Positions 7,419 to 15,171 are shown, numbered from the stretch's first letter. The stretch is DNA of 17,503 nt from Candidatus Aenigmatarchaeota archaeon (GCA_020343575.1 CP070801.1:248369-265871); one strand, 5' to 3'. Numbers and translations: made by a program. Notes: generated by a model not told the origin, from the sequence alone.

Positions 7419-8065
7419 ACCACAATCCTAGAATCCACTGCTATCGCTTTCTTGTCATTGATAAACAGTGGGTTTATGTCGAGTTCTTGGATCTTTTTGT
7501 CTTTCCAAACCATCCTGGAAACCTTGAGCATGATATCCTCTAGGAGCTTGAAGTTTACTGGTTTCTGTCCCCGCATCCCCTGCAGAACTGAGTATCCTCG
7601 GATCTCCTTTATCATATTCTTTGCGTCATTCCTGTCTATTGGAATCAACCTGAAGGAAACGTCTTTCAGGGCTTCGACCCAAACTCCTCCGAGACCGAAC
7701 ATGATTACGGGACCGAACTGGGGATCTCTCCTTCCTCCTATTATCAGTTCCCTTGAATCCCTGGGAACCATCTCCTGAACGACTACGCCATTGATTTTTG
7801 CCCTGGGCTTTTTCCTCTTGACGTTCCTTATCATTTTCCTGTAGGCGTCCCTGAGTTCTTCCTCATTCCCGATATCAATTGCAACCCCACCAACATCTGT
7901 TTTGTGGATTATGTCAGGACTCGATATCTTAAGAACAACAGGGAACCCTATTTTTTTAGCATGGAGAACTGCATGCTCCTCGGTCTTTGTAAGAAACTGC
8001 TTTACAAAGGGAATTCTGAATTTCTTCATGATTGCGCGGGTCTTGGGATCACTAAGTTTTTTCAT
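7415..8065 (-). CDS. Acetate/acyl-CoA ligase (ADP-forming) beta subunit, ATP-grasp
   Basis: The 216-residue protein has the ATP-grasp beta-subunit pattern of archaeal ADP-forming acetyl-CoA synthetases. It shows an N-terminal KKFRIPFVKQFLTKTEEHAV, then GFPVVLKISSPDIIHKTDVGGV (the conserved phospho-transfer region), VVQEMVPRDSRELIIGGRRDPQFGPVIMFGLGG, and a C-terminal ELDINPLF...DSRIVV. The enzyme makes ATP from ADP, phosphate and acyl-CoA in the cytoplasm, in partnership with an alpha subunit. No alpha subunit gene is in this window, so it may be encoded elsewhere. Its TAG stop (7415-7417) overlaps the purB stop. Reading on would give 17 more codons before TAA. Confidence 0.88.
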   Translation of the reverse strand: MKKLSDPKTRAIMKKFRIPFVKQFLTKTEEHAVLHAKKIGFPVVLKISSPDIIHKTDVGGVAIDIGNEEELRDAYRKMIRNVKRKKPRAKINGVVVQEMVPRDSRELIIGGRRDPQFGPVIMFGLGGVWVEALKDVSFRLIPIDRNDAKNMIKEIRGYSVLQGMRGQKPVNFKLLEDIMLKVSRMVWKDKKIQELDINPLFINDKKAIAVDSRIVV

Positions 8066-8085
8066 ATATTCTATTTATTTCTCTC

Positions 8086-8097
8086 GATATATATTTA
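8086..8097. promoter_or_regulatory. TATA-like box between the ATP-grasp and rhomboid genes
   Basis: GATATATATTTA sits in the 36-nt gap between divergent starts. Its distance to the ATP-grasp ATG (about 25 nt) fits a leaderless minus-strand transcript. It is too close to the rhomboid ATG at 8102 for normal spacing, so that gene may use another element or a later ATG at 8162. Confidence 0.4.
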
Positions 8098-8101
8098 CAG
8101 T

Positions 8102-8881
8102 ATGGAAAAACCTCAAGCGCCCCAAGCGAAAAAACATGAGCATAGGTTCCAGACGCACAGCATGACGTGGCTGTTGATTATACTGAACGTGCTGATTTTC
8201 AGTTTAATTTTCTCCCTGCCTCAGGTCATGCAAGACTGGGTCTTTCAGACGCTTTCTTTCTCAAAGGGGGGGGTTTTCGAGGTATGGAGGTGGTTTACCT
8301 CACTGTTCATGCACATCTCTGCTTCCCATCTGTTTTTCAATATGCTTGGATTGTACTTCTTCGGGAAGATATTTGAAGAGGAGGTTAACAGACAATGGTT
8401 CCTTTCAGCATACTTTGCCTCTGGCCTGATAGGGAACTTCGTTTTCATGCTCACAAGCGCGGCGCCTGTTGTTGGAGCGTCAGGATGCGTGTTCGGGGTG
8501 ATGGGAGCGGCAATGCTCCTTAACCCCATAAAAAGAATCCGATTGTATATGTTTCCCTTACCTCTGGGGATAATTGCTATACTCTTCCTGATATTCGAGA
8601 CCCTTGTTGTCTACTTCCAGCCCCAGGAATTCTCCGGCGTCGCGAACATCGCTCACCTTGGCGGCGTGATCACAGGAAGTGTATTCGCGTTTTTCTATGA
8701 CTGGAGAAGGGCAAGCAAAGGCCTTCTCGTCCTGTTTGTATGTATAGTATTGCTGATAATCCTGGCTCCCATATTCGCTCTGATCACAGGGATAGGGGGA
8801 CTGATACTGGGGATTATAGAAGCAGTTGTAGGGTTCTTCCTTTACGGAATAGCAGGATTGCTCTCGTTCATATGGGTGTGA
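8102..8881 (+). CDS. Rhomboid-family intramembrane serine protease
   Basis: This 259-residue polytopic membrane protein has a short cytoplasmic N-terminus and six or more hydrophobic segments. The rhomboid hallmarks are present: WRWFTSLFMHISASHLFFNML after the first segment (loop 1 plus the His/Asn helix), the catalytic serine in GASG (Ser127), and the catalytic histidine in IAHLGGVITG (His185). Together they give the Ser-His dyad that cleaves substrates within the membrane. The last 70 residues hold two extra Gly/Ile-rich hydrophobic segments. I chose the ATG at 8102 because the frame upstream runs antisense through the ATP-grasp gene. The ATG at 8162 (MTWLLIILNV) is an alternative. Stop TGA. 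Confidence 0.92.
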   Translation: MEKPQAPQAKKHEHRFQTHSMTWLLIILNVLIFSLIFSLPQVMQDWVFQTLSFSKGGVFEVWRWFTSLFMHISASHLFFNMLGLYFFGKIFEEEVNRQWFLSAYFASGLIGNFVFMLTSAAPVVGASGCVFGVMGAAMLLNPIKRIRLYMFPLPLGIIAILFLIFETLVVYFQPQEFSGVANIAHLGGVITGSVFAFFYDWRRASKGLLVLFVCIVLLIILAPIFALITGIGGLILGIIEAVVGFFLYGIAGLLSFIWV

Positions 8882-8932
8882 AGGCTTTTTATACCCAAAA
8901 TCAAAAAATAAGCAATTGTATTGTTGATTTCA

Positions 8933-8945
8933 GAGGTGAGTATTC
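8933..8945 (+). promoter_or_regulatory. Shine-Dalgarno site deciding a GTG start
   Basis: GAGGTGAG ends 5 nt before the GTG at 8946 and matches the archaeal anti-SD core GGAGGTGA. It supports GTG as the start of the NYN gene. A TTTTTATA element lies upstream at about 8885-8892. Confidence 0.55.
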
Positions 8946-9401
8946 GTGTTTGGAATAAAGAAAGGGAAAAACATAGCTCTTTTTGTAGACGGACCGAACA
9001 TAATAAGAAAGGAATTCGGTATCAATCTGGATGAGTTCAGGAGGCTTCTGGAGAAGCATGGAAGGGTAATTATAGGAAAGGTTTTTCTTAACCAGTACGC
9101 AAGTGAGAAACTCATCGAGGCTATAGCAAACCAGGGATTCGAGCCATCAATCTTTCTGGCTGGAGAGGAGGAATCTGACGTTGACGTTGCACTGGCGGTT
9201 TCTGTGGTTAAGGCAGCCTACAATGACAAGGTCGATGCCATAGCGATAGCTTCGAGAGACTCTGACTATCTCCCCGCGATACAGGTTGCAAAGGAAAGGG
9301 GAAAGAAGGTCATAGTTATTGGAATAAACCCCGGTTTCTCCAAAGCATTACAGAATGCAGCAGATACTGTGGAAATTCTGACAGGAAAGAAAAAGAAATA
9401 G
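8946..9401 (+). CDS. NYN-domain (LabA/DUF88-type) putative RNase
   Basis: The 151-residue protein begins at a GTG behind a strong SD. NYN-domain acids are visible: FVDGPN at 13-18 (Asp15, Asn18), ESDVDVALAV at 76-85 (Asp78, Asp80) and ASRDSDYLPAI at 102-112 (Asp105, Asp107). These form the PIN-like metal-binding pocket of NYN nucleases. KVIVIGINPG and the final helix complete the Rossmann-like fold. It resembles the archaeal single-domain NYN family of about 160 residues. Substrate unknown; RNA processing is likely (inference). It ends with TAG. Reading through would add 77 codons antisense to ftsZ before the next TAG, so this TAG must act as a stop. It is convergent with ftsZ. Confidence 0.88.
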   Translation: MFGIKKGKNIALFVDGPNIIRKEFGINLDEFRRLLEKHGRVIIGKVFLNQYASEKLIEAIANQGFEPSIFLAGEEESDVDVALAVSVVKAAYNDKVDAIAIASRDSDYLPAIQVAKERGKKVIVIGINPGFSKALQNAADTVEILTGKKKK

Positions 9402-9404
9402 ATA

Positions 9405-9429
9405 GAGAGGGATATGTATATCTCCTCTC
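9405..9429. terminator. Hairpin between convergent NYN gene and ftsZ
   Basis: GAGAGGGATA and TATCTCCTCTC pair over 10 bp with a bulged T and a 4-nt loop (TGTA). It starts 4 nt after the NYN stop and lies 12 nt beyond the ftsZ stop. The placement between two convergent 3' ends suggests a bidirectional terminator or 3'-end stability element. A second 6-bp hairpin AGGGGA/TCCCCT (9434-9452) holds the ftsZ stop codon in its loop. Confidence 0.4.
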
Positions 9430-9440
9430 CTTCAGGGGAT

Positions 9441-10586
9441 TTACATTCCCCTTTGTATCATTGGTATTCCCAACTCCTGCGAGAAATCTCTCTTCTCAGC
9501 CTGCTCCTGGCGGGCAACGGGTCCCAGTATGTAAGGAGACTTCACACCGGTTACTATTGTTATGACCCTCAGTTTTCCCTTGAAGTCCGGGTTTATCCTC
9601 GCACCCCATATTACCTGTGCATCAGGGTCTAGCTGCTTGCTTACATATTCCCCTATGAGGTTAACCTCGTCCAGCTTCAGGTCACTCCCTCCTGTTATGT
9701 GGACCAATGCTCCTGTTCCACCCTCATAGTTCACTTCAAGCAGCGGATTGGTCATGGCCTTTATAACCGCTTCTTCTGCCCTACTCTTTGTGTCTGATTC
9801 ACCGAAGCCTACGGCTGCCACACCACCTGAGTGCATTATTGTCTTCACATCAGCGTAGTCCAGGTTCACCAGGGACGGTTGGGATATGGTTTCTGTTACG
9901 CCCTTTATTATTGTGGATATAAGGTTGTCCGCAACACCAAATGCCTGCTGCAAAGGAAGATCGCCTGCTATCCTCAGGAGCCTGTCGTTCTCTATTACTA
10001 TAACAGTGTCACATATCTGTCTAAGCTGGTAAAGACCGTCCTCAGCCTTGCCCATTCTTGCTCCTTCTATCTTGAAAGGCATTGTAACGCAACCTATCGT
10101 TATGGCACCCATCTCCTTTGCGATCCTTGCCAAAACAGGTGTTGCTCCTGTCCCTGTTCCACCACCGAGACCTGTAACAAGATAGACCATGTCCACCCCT
10201 TCCAGGCTCTTCTTGAGTTCTCTCTCGCTTTCTTCTGCGGCTCTCTTTCCTACATCCGGATAGCCACCTGCTCCCAGGCCCTTGGTCAACTCCTTTCCTA
10301 CCAAAATCTTTTCATCAGCCTGACTTATTGAGAGGTGTTTTGCATCTGTGTTTAACGCTATTGTCTGGGCACCCTTAACTCCCATACTTGTCAATCTGCT
10401 AACACAGTTGTTCCCTGCCCCTCCGGTTCCCATTACAAATATCTTTGCTGACTTCACATCCAGTCCAAACTGCTCCTGTATGTTTCTTGCAGTCTCATCT
10501 ATTACGTTTTCCTCTAAATTCTGGGGTTTCTCTACCTTTTTCTCACCAAAACTCCTTTCAAAAACCTCCTGAACCAAAGATTCCAT
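9441..10586 (-). CDS. ftsZ: Cell division GTPase FtsZ
   Basis: FtsZ is the tubulin-like GTPase that forms the cytokinetic ring. From the ATG at 10586 it has 381 residues: a charged N-terminal extension of about 45, the GTP-binding start KIFVMGTGGAGNN (48-60), the tubulin signature GGGTGTG (141-147), and the catalytic T7 loop NLDYADV with Asp243 and Asp246. The C-terminal domain ends ...VTGVKSPYILG. A short linker leads to DFSQELGIPMIQRGM, a probable C-terminal partner-binding peptide. I prefer the second Met (10586) over 10592: AGGAGGG (10593-10599) lies 6 nt before it but directly abuts the first. Stop TAA. Archaea often carry two FtsZ copies; I cannot tell which type this is. Confidence 0.97.
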   Translation of the reverse strand: MESLVQEVFERSFGEKKVEKPQNLEENVIDETARNIQEQFGLDVKSAKIFVMGTGGAGNNCVSRLTSMGVKGAQTIALNTDAKHLSISQADEKILVGKELTKGLGAGGYPDVGKRAAEESERELKKSLEGVDMVYLVTGLGGGTGTGATPVLARIAKEMGAITIGCVTMPFKIEGARMGKAEDGLYQLRQICDTVIVIENDRLLRIAGDLPLQQAFGVADNLISTIIKGVTETISQPSLVNLDYADVKTIMHSGGVAAVGFGESDTKSRAEEAVIKAMTNPLLEVNYEGGTGALVHITGGSDLKLDEVNLIGEYVSKQLDPDAQVIWGARINPDFKGKLRVITIVTGVKSPYILGPVARQEQAEKRDFSQELGIPMIQRGM

Positions 10587-10592
10587 TTTCAT

Positions 10593-10599
10593 CCCTCCT
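10593..10599 (-). promoter_or_regulatory. Shine-Dalgarno site of ftsZ
   Basis: On the minus strand this reads AGGAGGG, followed by 6 nt (ATGAAA) and the ATG at 10586. The spacing favours the second of two in-frame ATG codons. Confidence 0.55.
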
Positions 10600-10898
10600 G
10601 ATTTTTACGATCCCAACACCAGAACCTATATCCTGTAATGTGTATTTCCTGGTATCGAAATCTTTTTTAATTTAAATATCGATATATTTATAACTCAGAA
10701 TAAGCTGATTACAATCTTCCCCCAAGACTAAATTCAATTCCCCCAAATTGAATGAAGTCCAAAATCCCTATTTCTGTTGTTTTACGTGCTAAACAGAGAT
10801 ATATATATTTCTTTTCCTGCTATATAAACCTTACTGTTTCCAATACCGAAAACTTTTATAATAACTTTTCAAAATAGAATCATACCTCAGGTGTTGTT
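10600..10898. other. Intergenic regulatory region between ftsZ and aIF2-beta
   Basis: No coding frame in this roughly 300-nt AT-rich gap looks like a gene. It contains TATA-like sequence for ftsZ on the minus strand (AT-rich 10660-10695, with the perfect palindrome ATATCGATAT at 10676-10685). It also has an imperfect hairpin at 10726-10759 and a TATA-like TTTATAA at 10855-10861 for aIF2-beta, with an AGGTG ribosome site at about 10888-10892. It is a divergent promoter region. Confidence 0.5.
10726..10759. repeat. Imperfect inverted repeat in the ftsZ-aIF2-beta promoter region
   Basis: The arms 10726-10739 (GACTAAATTCAATT) and 10746-10759 (AATTGAATGAAGTC) pair at 12 of 14 positions around the loop CCCCCA. 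The inner 8 bp are perfect. It is far from any gene end, so an operator or regulator site is more likely than a terminator (inference). Confidence 0.4.
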
Positions 10899-11303
10899 AT
10901 GGATTACAAGGAGCTGCTCAAGAGGGGACTGAAGAAGGTTCCCGAGAAGATCGAGACGAAAGAGAGGTTTGAAATGCCCAGGATGCGGGCTCAGATAGCC
11001 GGTAGTAGGACCACAATCACCAACTTCTCAGAGGTTTCTACTGCCCTGAGAAGGGACCCCAAGCATCTAATGAAGTTCCTGCTCAAGGAGCTCGCAACCA
11101 AGGGAAACCTGAGCGGCACCAGACTCGAAGTCCAGGGAAACTTCTCCGAGGAAATGGTTAACAGGAAACTGGACCTTTACGTTAAGACCTATGTCGCATG
11201 CCCAGAGTGTGGGAAGCATGACACAAAACTTGTCAAGGAAAGGGGATTTGTTTTCATAAACTGCGAGGTGTGTGGAGCGAGACACACCGCTGCGAAGATT
11301 TAA
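10899..11303 (+). CDS. Translation initiation factor aIF2 beta subunit
   Basis: This is the beta subunit of the heterotrimeric aIF2, which brings initiator Met-tRNA to the small ribosomal subunit. The 134-residue length is normal for archaea. The N-terminal helix MDYKELLKRGLKKVPEK is the gamma-binding region. The central alpha/beta domain includes the typical TTITNFSEVSTALRRDPKHLMKFLLKEL. The C-terminal zinc ribbon has ligands C101, C104, C122 and C125 (CPECGKHDTKLV ... INCEVCGARH). The TATA-like box at about 10855 and AGGTG 6 nt before the ATG fit this start. Stop TAA, followed after 31 nt by the large secreted protein. Confidence 0.96.
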   Translation: MDYKELLKRGLKKVPEKIETKERFEMPRMRAQIAGSRTTITNFSEVSTALRRDPKHLMKFLLKELATKGNLSGTRLEVQGNFSEEMVNRKLDLYVKTYVACPECGKHDTKLVKERGFVFINCEVCGARHTAAKI

Positions 11304-11312
11304 CCATATAAT
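11304..11312 (+). promoter_or_regulatory. TATA-like box for the large secreted protein
   Basis: CATATAATA lies directly after the aIF2-beta stop and about 26 nt before the ATG at 11335. No ribosome site precedes that ATG, so the transcript is probably leaderless and independent of aIF2-beta. Confidence 0.45.
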
Positions 11313-11334
11313 AACAGTTAATCAATATTATATT

Positions 11335-14244
11335 ATGAAAAAGACCCTGATACTACTGATATTTACGATTCTAATTCTTTTTTCGAGTCCATTTTGGGAT
11401 AATGTTGTAATTGCACAAACTGGAACTCTCAAATATTACGGCTATTACGGCGCTCCCTGGCCAGTAGCCGGTGAGGAAGTTGATGATACCACTAGTTTTA
11501 CGAATGTGGTCTTTCTGAGTTATTTGCCCCACTGGAGTCAAACAAAAATACAAAATAATATTAACCACAGAAAAAATCAAGGACATAAGATTATCCTTTC
11601 TCTTTGGAGTTATTTATACAGATATTTGTATGAAAATAGTACCATATCCGATAGCGTCTATAGAAGTTTTTTGAATGATCTCAAAACCAAGCTAGGGACA
11701 GATTCAAATAAAATATGGGCGTTCTATCTGGGTGATGAGCCAAATGATCATAGAGATAAATATGGCAATTGGATGTTTAGGCATAATCCTGAGAGACTGG
11801 AGAAAATCATAAACATAACCAAGGAAATTTTTCCTGACATAAACACGTTTATAGTTTTCTTTAGAACTTGGATAGTAGGAGGTTATATTGTTAACAATGA
11901 AAATTTTGATTTGATAGGCGTAGACCCATATTTCCTAACTAAAGGCTATGAAAATTCTGTGAATAACCCCTTTGCTTGCAATACACAAAACAGAAATAAA
12001 TTCGAAAAAGAGGTCAAAAACAGAATCTACTGGATTAAATCAGGAGGCAGGCAAATACGGTATGCATGTGAAAACTTCTATCCGGACTGCACAGAAAAGG
12101 AACTTGAAGTCATAGAAAATCTATTAAACAGTGACACTGACAAAAATATTGTTTTGGTGAGTCAGAGCTTCATGTGCAATGAATATGTAGGTACCTGGAA
12201 CATAAGCCAGATTCCAAGTATTTGTCAGCAACAGTGGTATTACGACTGGGCAAAATCAGACCCGGATATCCCGGCAATTATATGGTACAAGTACTCATCA
12301 GCCTATTATCTGGCAAATATCTACATCCCCCGCACCAACCAGGGAAAGGGAGCATGTCTTGGTGTGGGAACCCATGTTCCTGATATGCTTGATGACCACA
12401 AGATATGGGGTTTAGAGGTTCTGTGCGGCAATCAGGATTATGAACCCTTCTGCACCACCAACGGTATAAGCTATAGAAATCCGGAGCAGGCAAAATGTCA
12501 AGGAGAGCAGGTAAGCAACCCAGGAGGCTCGGGTAGCGGTGTTTGTGACTCTGCCTGCGGAGCATCTCAGTGGTGTCACGGACTTTTACCCGGTGACAGT
12601 ATCCCATACTGCACCAAGGGAGGAGACCCTTTCATACTTGACAAGTGTGATGATTCGTGCCAGCCAGTTGACAGAGCAACCAGGATATGCGAATCAGGCT
12701 ATGACTGCACAGCTGACGTGGATTGTGACGGGATAGCGCCAGGGACCAATAATTGTGATGAAAACTGTCAGATATCATGTTATGATAATTATTTCAAGGT
12801 TTATCCAAGTAATCTAGGAGAGGGTGGGGGAAAATACGGTGGTGACAACCCAAACGATAACGCCTGTTGTGACAGCGATGAAGACTGTGTCTATCAAGGG
12901 CAATGTTATTCTGATGGTTGGTATGATCTGGATGGTGATGGAAGAATTGATATGTACTGCTACATACCAGGTACGTATGACTGGTGGATAAATGTAGATT
13001 ATCACACTAGTTATTGCACTGGCAGAGGTTATCACTGGAATGTTGGTGGAGGAGATGCGAGAGTAGAAGACGCTTATTACACAACAACAGGAAGCAGACC
13101 CAATTACTGCACAATAGGAACGAGTGGTCACCCAAGCGTTGAGTGTTGCTGCGGAGATGATTTAGGTGAAGAGCATGCGTACAGAGCAGCATACAAGACT
13201 CCGAACCGATACCACATCGCCTGGAACGATGTTACTTCCGACGACGCATGCTGCAGCAATAATGAGAAATGCGTTTTCCAGGGAAACTGCTATGATATCG
13301 GAACACAAACTTCAGGATTTAATACTGGAGGAGATGATAATTATGCTAGGTGCAGATCAGGAGGAATACACTGGTTGGATCTTGATTACGCATCCTACTC
13401 CTGCACTGCTTCCAGTCTTAATTTTGTCACGGCAGGCGAATCAGGAGTAGGAGAATACGGATCATCAACAGACGGCGGTGATGGGATGACTGAATGCTGC
13501 GGCGACGATTCTGGAGAGGAATATATGTATTTCATGACCGATTACGATAAAAGTCCTGACAACAGTTCATCCTGCGATGATATCACTGATGAGGATTGTA
13601 TAAACGGTGGGGATGACCCGAATGATAAAGCATGTTGTGATGACGATGATGATTGTGTATATCAGGGAACTTGCTACACTGAAAGTTCAGGTATAGATTT
13701 AGATGGAGATGGAAGGATTGATGGATGGTGTATGACTTCTGATAACTACAAAGGACACTGGAGAGATTGTGATGATAATCAAAACCGTTGTAATGGTGGT
13801 TGTGGAGCGAACTATGTTCAAGGGGGAGAATCTTCCCAATTTGGAGAATACGATACAGGATCAGAAGAAGAGTGCTGCGGTGATGATGAAAATGAATATT
13901 ACATAACAGCGGGAGCGGGAATTGTAAGGTGCTGTAATAATGCTAGTGACTGTATTGACGCCAATGGTACTTGTAGAAGTGGGAAAGAAGGAATATTGTA
14001 TGATAATTGCAATGATGGAATTGATAATGACTGTGATAACCTCATGGATAAAAATGATGAAGATTGTTTCGACCCAGGTGACCTAGACAAAGACGACGAT
14101 GTTGATATTGACGACCTTGTTATTGTAACCTCACATTTCGGTTTAAAAGATTCTGATCCGGGCTGGAATGAGACAGCAGATATTATCGAAAATGGAGAAA
14201 TAGATATATACGATGCGGTTTTCATAGCAGGCAGGTTTACCTGA
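11335..14244 (+). CDS. Large secreted TIM-barrel-like protein with Cys/Asp-rich repeats and C-terminal dockerin
   Basis: The 969-residue protein starts at the ATG at 11335: signal peptide 1-28, basic MKK then a hydrophobic core. Residues about 30-350 resemble a glycoside-hydrolase-like TIM barrel, with AFYLGDEPN (Asp134, Glu135) as a possible acid/base site and FDLIGVDPYF at 191-200; I cannot name a GH family. A Cys-rich stretch begins at 403. A repeat headed by ACC-x6-C-[VF]-x-Q-G-x-C-Y starts at residues 510, 638 and 766, exactly 128 apart, with a partial fourth copy at 865. Copies end in ECC(C)GDD. Copies 1 and 3 carry DLDGDGRID calcium-loop-like motifs (531, 788). A DGIDNDCD motif (890-911) resembles MopE-type metal-binding repeats. 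The tail 914-969 is a two-loop dockerin type I domain (DKDDDVDIDDLVIV, ENGEIDIYDAVFIAG). It is likely exported, disulfide-rich and Ca-binding. Its AT-rich codon use differs from aIF2-beta. Stop TGA. Confidence 0.85.
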   Translation: MKKTLILLIFTILILFSSPFWDNVVIAQTGTLKYYGYYGAPWPVAGEEVDDTTSFTNVVFLSYLPHWSQTKIQNNINHRKNQGHKIILSLWSYLYRYLYENSTISDSVYRSFLNDLKTKLGTDSNKIWAFYLGDEPNDHRDKYGNWMFRHNPERLEKIINITKEIFPDINTFIVFFRTWIVGGYIVNNENFDLIGVDPYFLTKGYENSVNNPFACNTQNRNKFEKEVKNRIYWIKSGGRQIRYACENFYPDCTEKELEVIENLLNSDTDKNIVLVSQSFMCNEYVGTWNISQIPSICQQQWYYDWAKSDPDIPAIIWYKYSSAYYLANIYIPRTNQGKGACLGVGTHVPDMLDDHKIWGLEVLCGNQDYEPFCTTNGISYRNPEQAKCQGEQVSNPGGSGSGVCDSACGASQWCHGLLPGDSIPYCTKGGDPFILDKCDDSCQPVDRATRICESGYDCTADVDCDGIAPGTNNCDENCQISCYDNYFKVYPSNLGEGGGKYGGDNPNDNACCDSDEDCVYQGQCYSDGWYDLDGDGRIDMYCYIPGTYDWWINVDYHTSYCTGRGYHWNVGGGDARVEDAYYTTTGSRPNYCTIGTSGHPSVECCCGDDLGEEHAYRAAYKTPNRYHIAWNDVTSDDACCSNNEKCVFQGNCYDIGTQTSGFNTGGDDNYARCRSGGIHWLDLDYASYSCTASSLNFVTAGESGVGEYGSSTDGGDGMTECCGDDSGEEYMYFMTDYDKSPDNSSSCDDITDEDCINGGDDPNDKACCDDDDDCVYQGTCYTESSGIDLDGDGRIDGWCMTSDNYKGHWRDCDDNQNRCNGGCGANYVQGGESSQFGEYDTGSEEECCGDDENEYYITAGAGIVRCCNNASDCIDANGTCRSGKEGILYDNCNDGIDNDCDNLMDKNDEDCFDPGDLDKDDDVDIDDLVIVTSHFGLKDSDPGWNETADIIENGEIDIYDAVFIAGRFT

Positions 14245-14286
14245 AATTTATTAAACGAAATCAAATATTGAATTAGGAGATTTGGA

Positions 14287-14694
14287 ATGAAAAAAAGAAA
14301 ATCTCACTTTGTCGTGGTTATAATACTGATAGCAATAGTAATGATTGTTTTGGGAATTTCTCTAACATGGTTAATGAATTCTATGTCACAATTCTGTTCA
14401 GATGCTCAAGTATTGATACAAAGAGCGCATTATAATAATGCAACAAAGGATTTGACATTGGTTCTGTTCAATACAGGTAATATTACTTTAAATGGATTTG
14501 ATATCCAAATGGTTTACGAAAACCAGACAACATACTCAAAAGAATTTAAGAACATGGACATACCCACTCAAGATACGGAAACAACTATCCTATCTACAGA
14601 TGAAACACTGCTACAGATAGTTGTTCAGTCACTCGAATGCAGAAATGCTCAAGACCTAATAGGAAGAAATGATATACTGGGCTTGGGATTCTAA
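14287..14694 (+). CDS. Small membrane-anchored pilin-like protein
   Basis: The 135-residue protein has a basic N-terminus (MKKRKSH) and one long hydrophobic helix (8-30, rich in Ile/Val). The exterior domain is predicted to be beta-rich: DAQVLIQRAHYNNATKDLTLVLFNTGNITLNGFDI, with two Asn-x-Thr/Ser sites. This layout and the strand motif (LxLVLxNTGNxTL) match the beta domains of archaeal type IV pilins and archaellins. I see no clean class III signal peptidase site, so the assignment is tentative. GGAGA lies 7 nt before the ATG and supports the start. It is 42 nt downstream of the dockerin protein and may be co-transcribed, placing both at the cell surface. Two cysteines (37 and about 118). Stop TAA. 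Confidence 0.65.
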   Translation: MKKRKSHFVVVIILIAIVMIVLGISLTWLMNSMSQFCSDAQVLIQRAHYNNATKDLTLVLFNTGNITLNGFDIQMVYENQTTYSKEFKNMDIPTQDTETTILSTDETLLQIVVQSLECRNAQDLIGRNDILGLGF

Positions 14695-14745
14695 CACGTA
14701 AACATCAGAATCTTATTTATTTTATAATTACAATTTTTAGGTATT

Positions 14746-15159
14746 ATGAAAAAGTACAAGTTCATTGAGGACCTGACCTCTGACGTAATGTTTGAGGCGT
14801 ATGGAAAGGATTTGAAAGAGGTATTTGAAAACGCAGCAGAGGCATTGTTCACTGTTATCTGCCAGACCAAGAAGGTCAAACATAACATTACTAAGGATAT
14901 AGTAATAGAGGCAGAGGATGTGAGAGAGCTGATGATAAACTGGCTGCAGGAGCTGATAGCAAGGGTCGATATCGAGCATCTTTTCTTCTCCAAAACTGAG
15001 ATACAGGAGATATCCGAAACCAAACTAAATGCGAAGGTTTATGGTGATAAAGCGAAACCTGAGCTAGGAGAGACCGTTGTCAAGGCTGTCACTTATTATG
15101 AATTCAAGTTCGAGAAAACTGATAAGGGTTATGTGGCGAGGGTGAGTCTGGATATATAA
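14746..15159 (+). CDS. Archease, RtcB activator
   Basis: Archease is the small cofactor that speeds guanylylation and turnover of the RNA ligase RtcB. The 137-residue length is typical. Family features are the opening KKYKFIEDLTSDVMFEAYGKDL (the usual DHTADI-like metal site is here EDLTSDV), FENAAEALFTV, the ELMINWLQELI helix and a C-terminal AVTYYEFKFEK...VSLDI. The first conserved His of the usual D-H-T-A-D pattern appears replaced (E-D-L-T-S-D), which is unusual, but the last Asp is kept. rtcB follows after 137 nt, as expected for partners. Stop TAA. Confidence 0.92.
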   Translation: MKKYKFIEDLTSDVMFEAYGKDLKEVFENAAEALFTVICQTKKVKHNITKDIVIEAEDVRELMINWLQELIARVDIEHLFFSKTEIQEISETKLNAKVYGDKAKPELGETVVKAVTYYEFKFEKTDKGYVARVSLDI

Positions 15160-15161
15160 CC

Positions 15162-15171
15162 TTTAAATAAC
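15162..15171 (+). promoter_or_regulatory. TATA-like box in front of the rtcB leader element
   Basis: TTTAAATAAC lies just after the archease stop. A start about 26 nt further on would fall near 15192, exactly where the stable RNA fold begins. Confidence 0.4.

Noticed and set aside
7904..8101. N-terminal extension of the rhomboid protein upstream of 8102
   Set aside because: This part runs antisense to the conserved ATP-grasp gene and reads unlike a rhomboid N-terminus; it is an accidental open frame.
11272..11334. Upstream start for the large secreted protein inside aIF2-beta
   Set aside because: It would overlap the aIF2-beta zinc ribbon and bury the signal peptide. The ATG at 11335 gives a clean signal peptide and a TATA-like box at the right distance.
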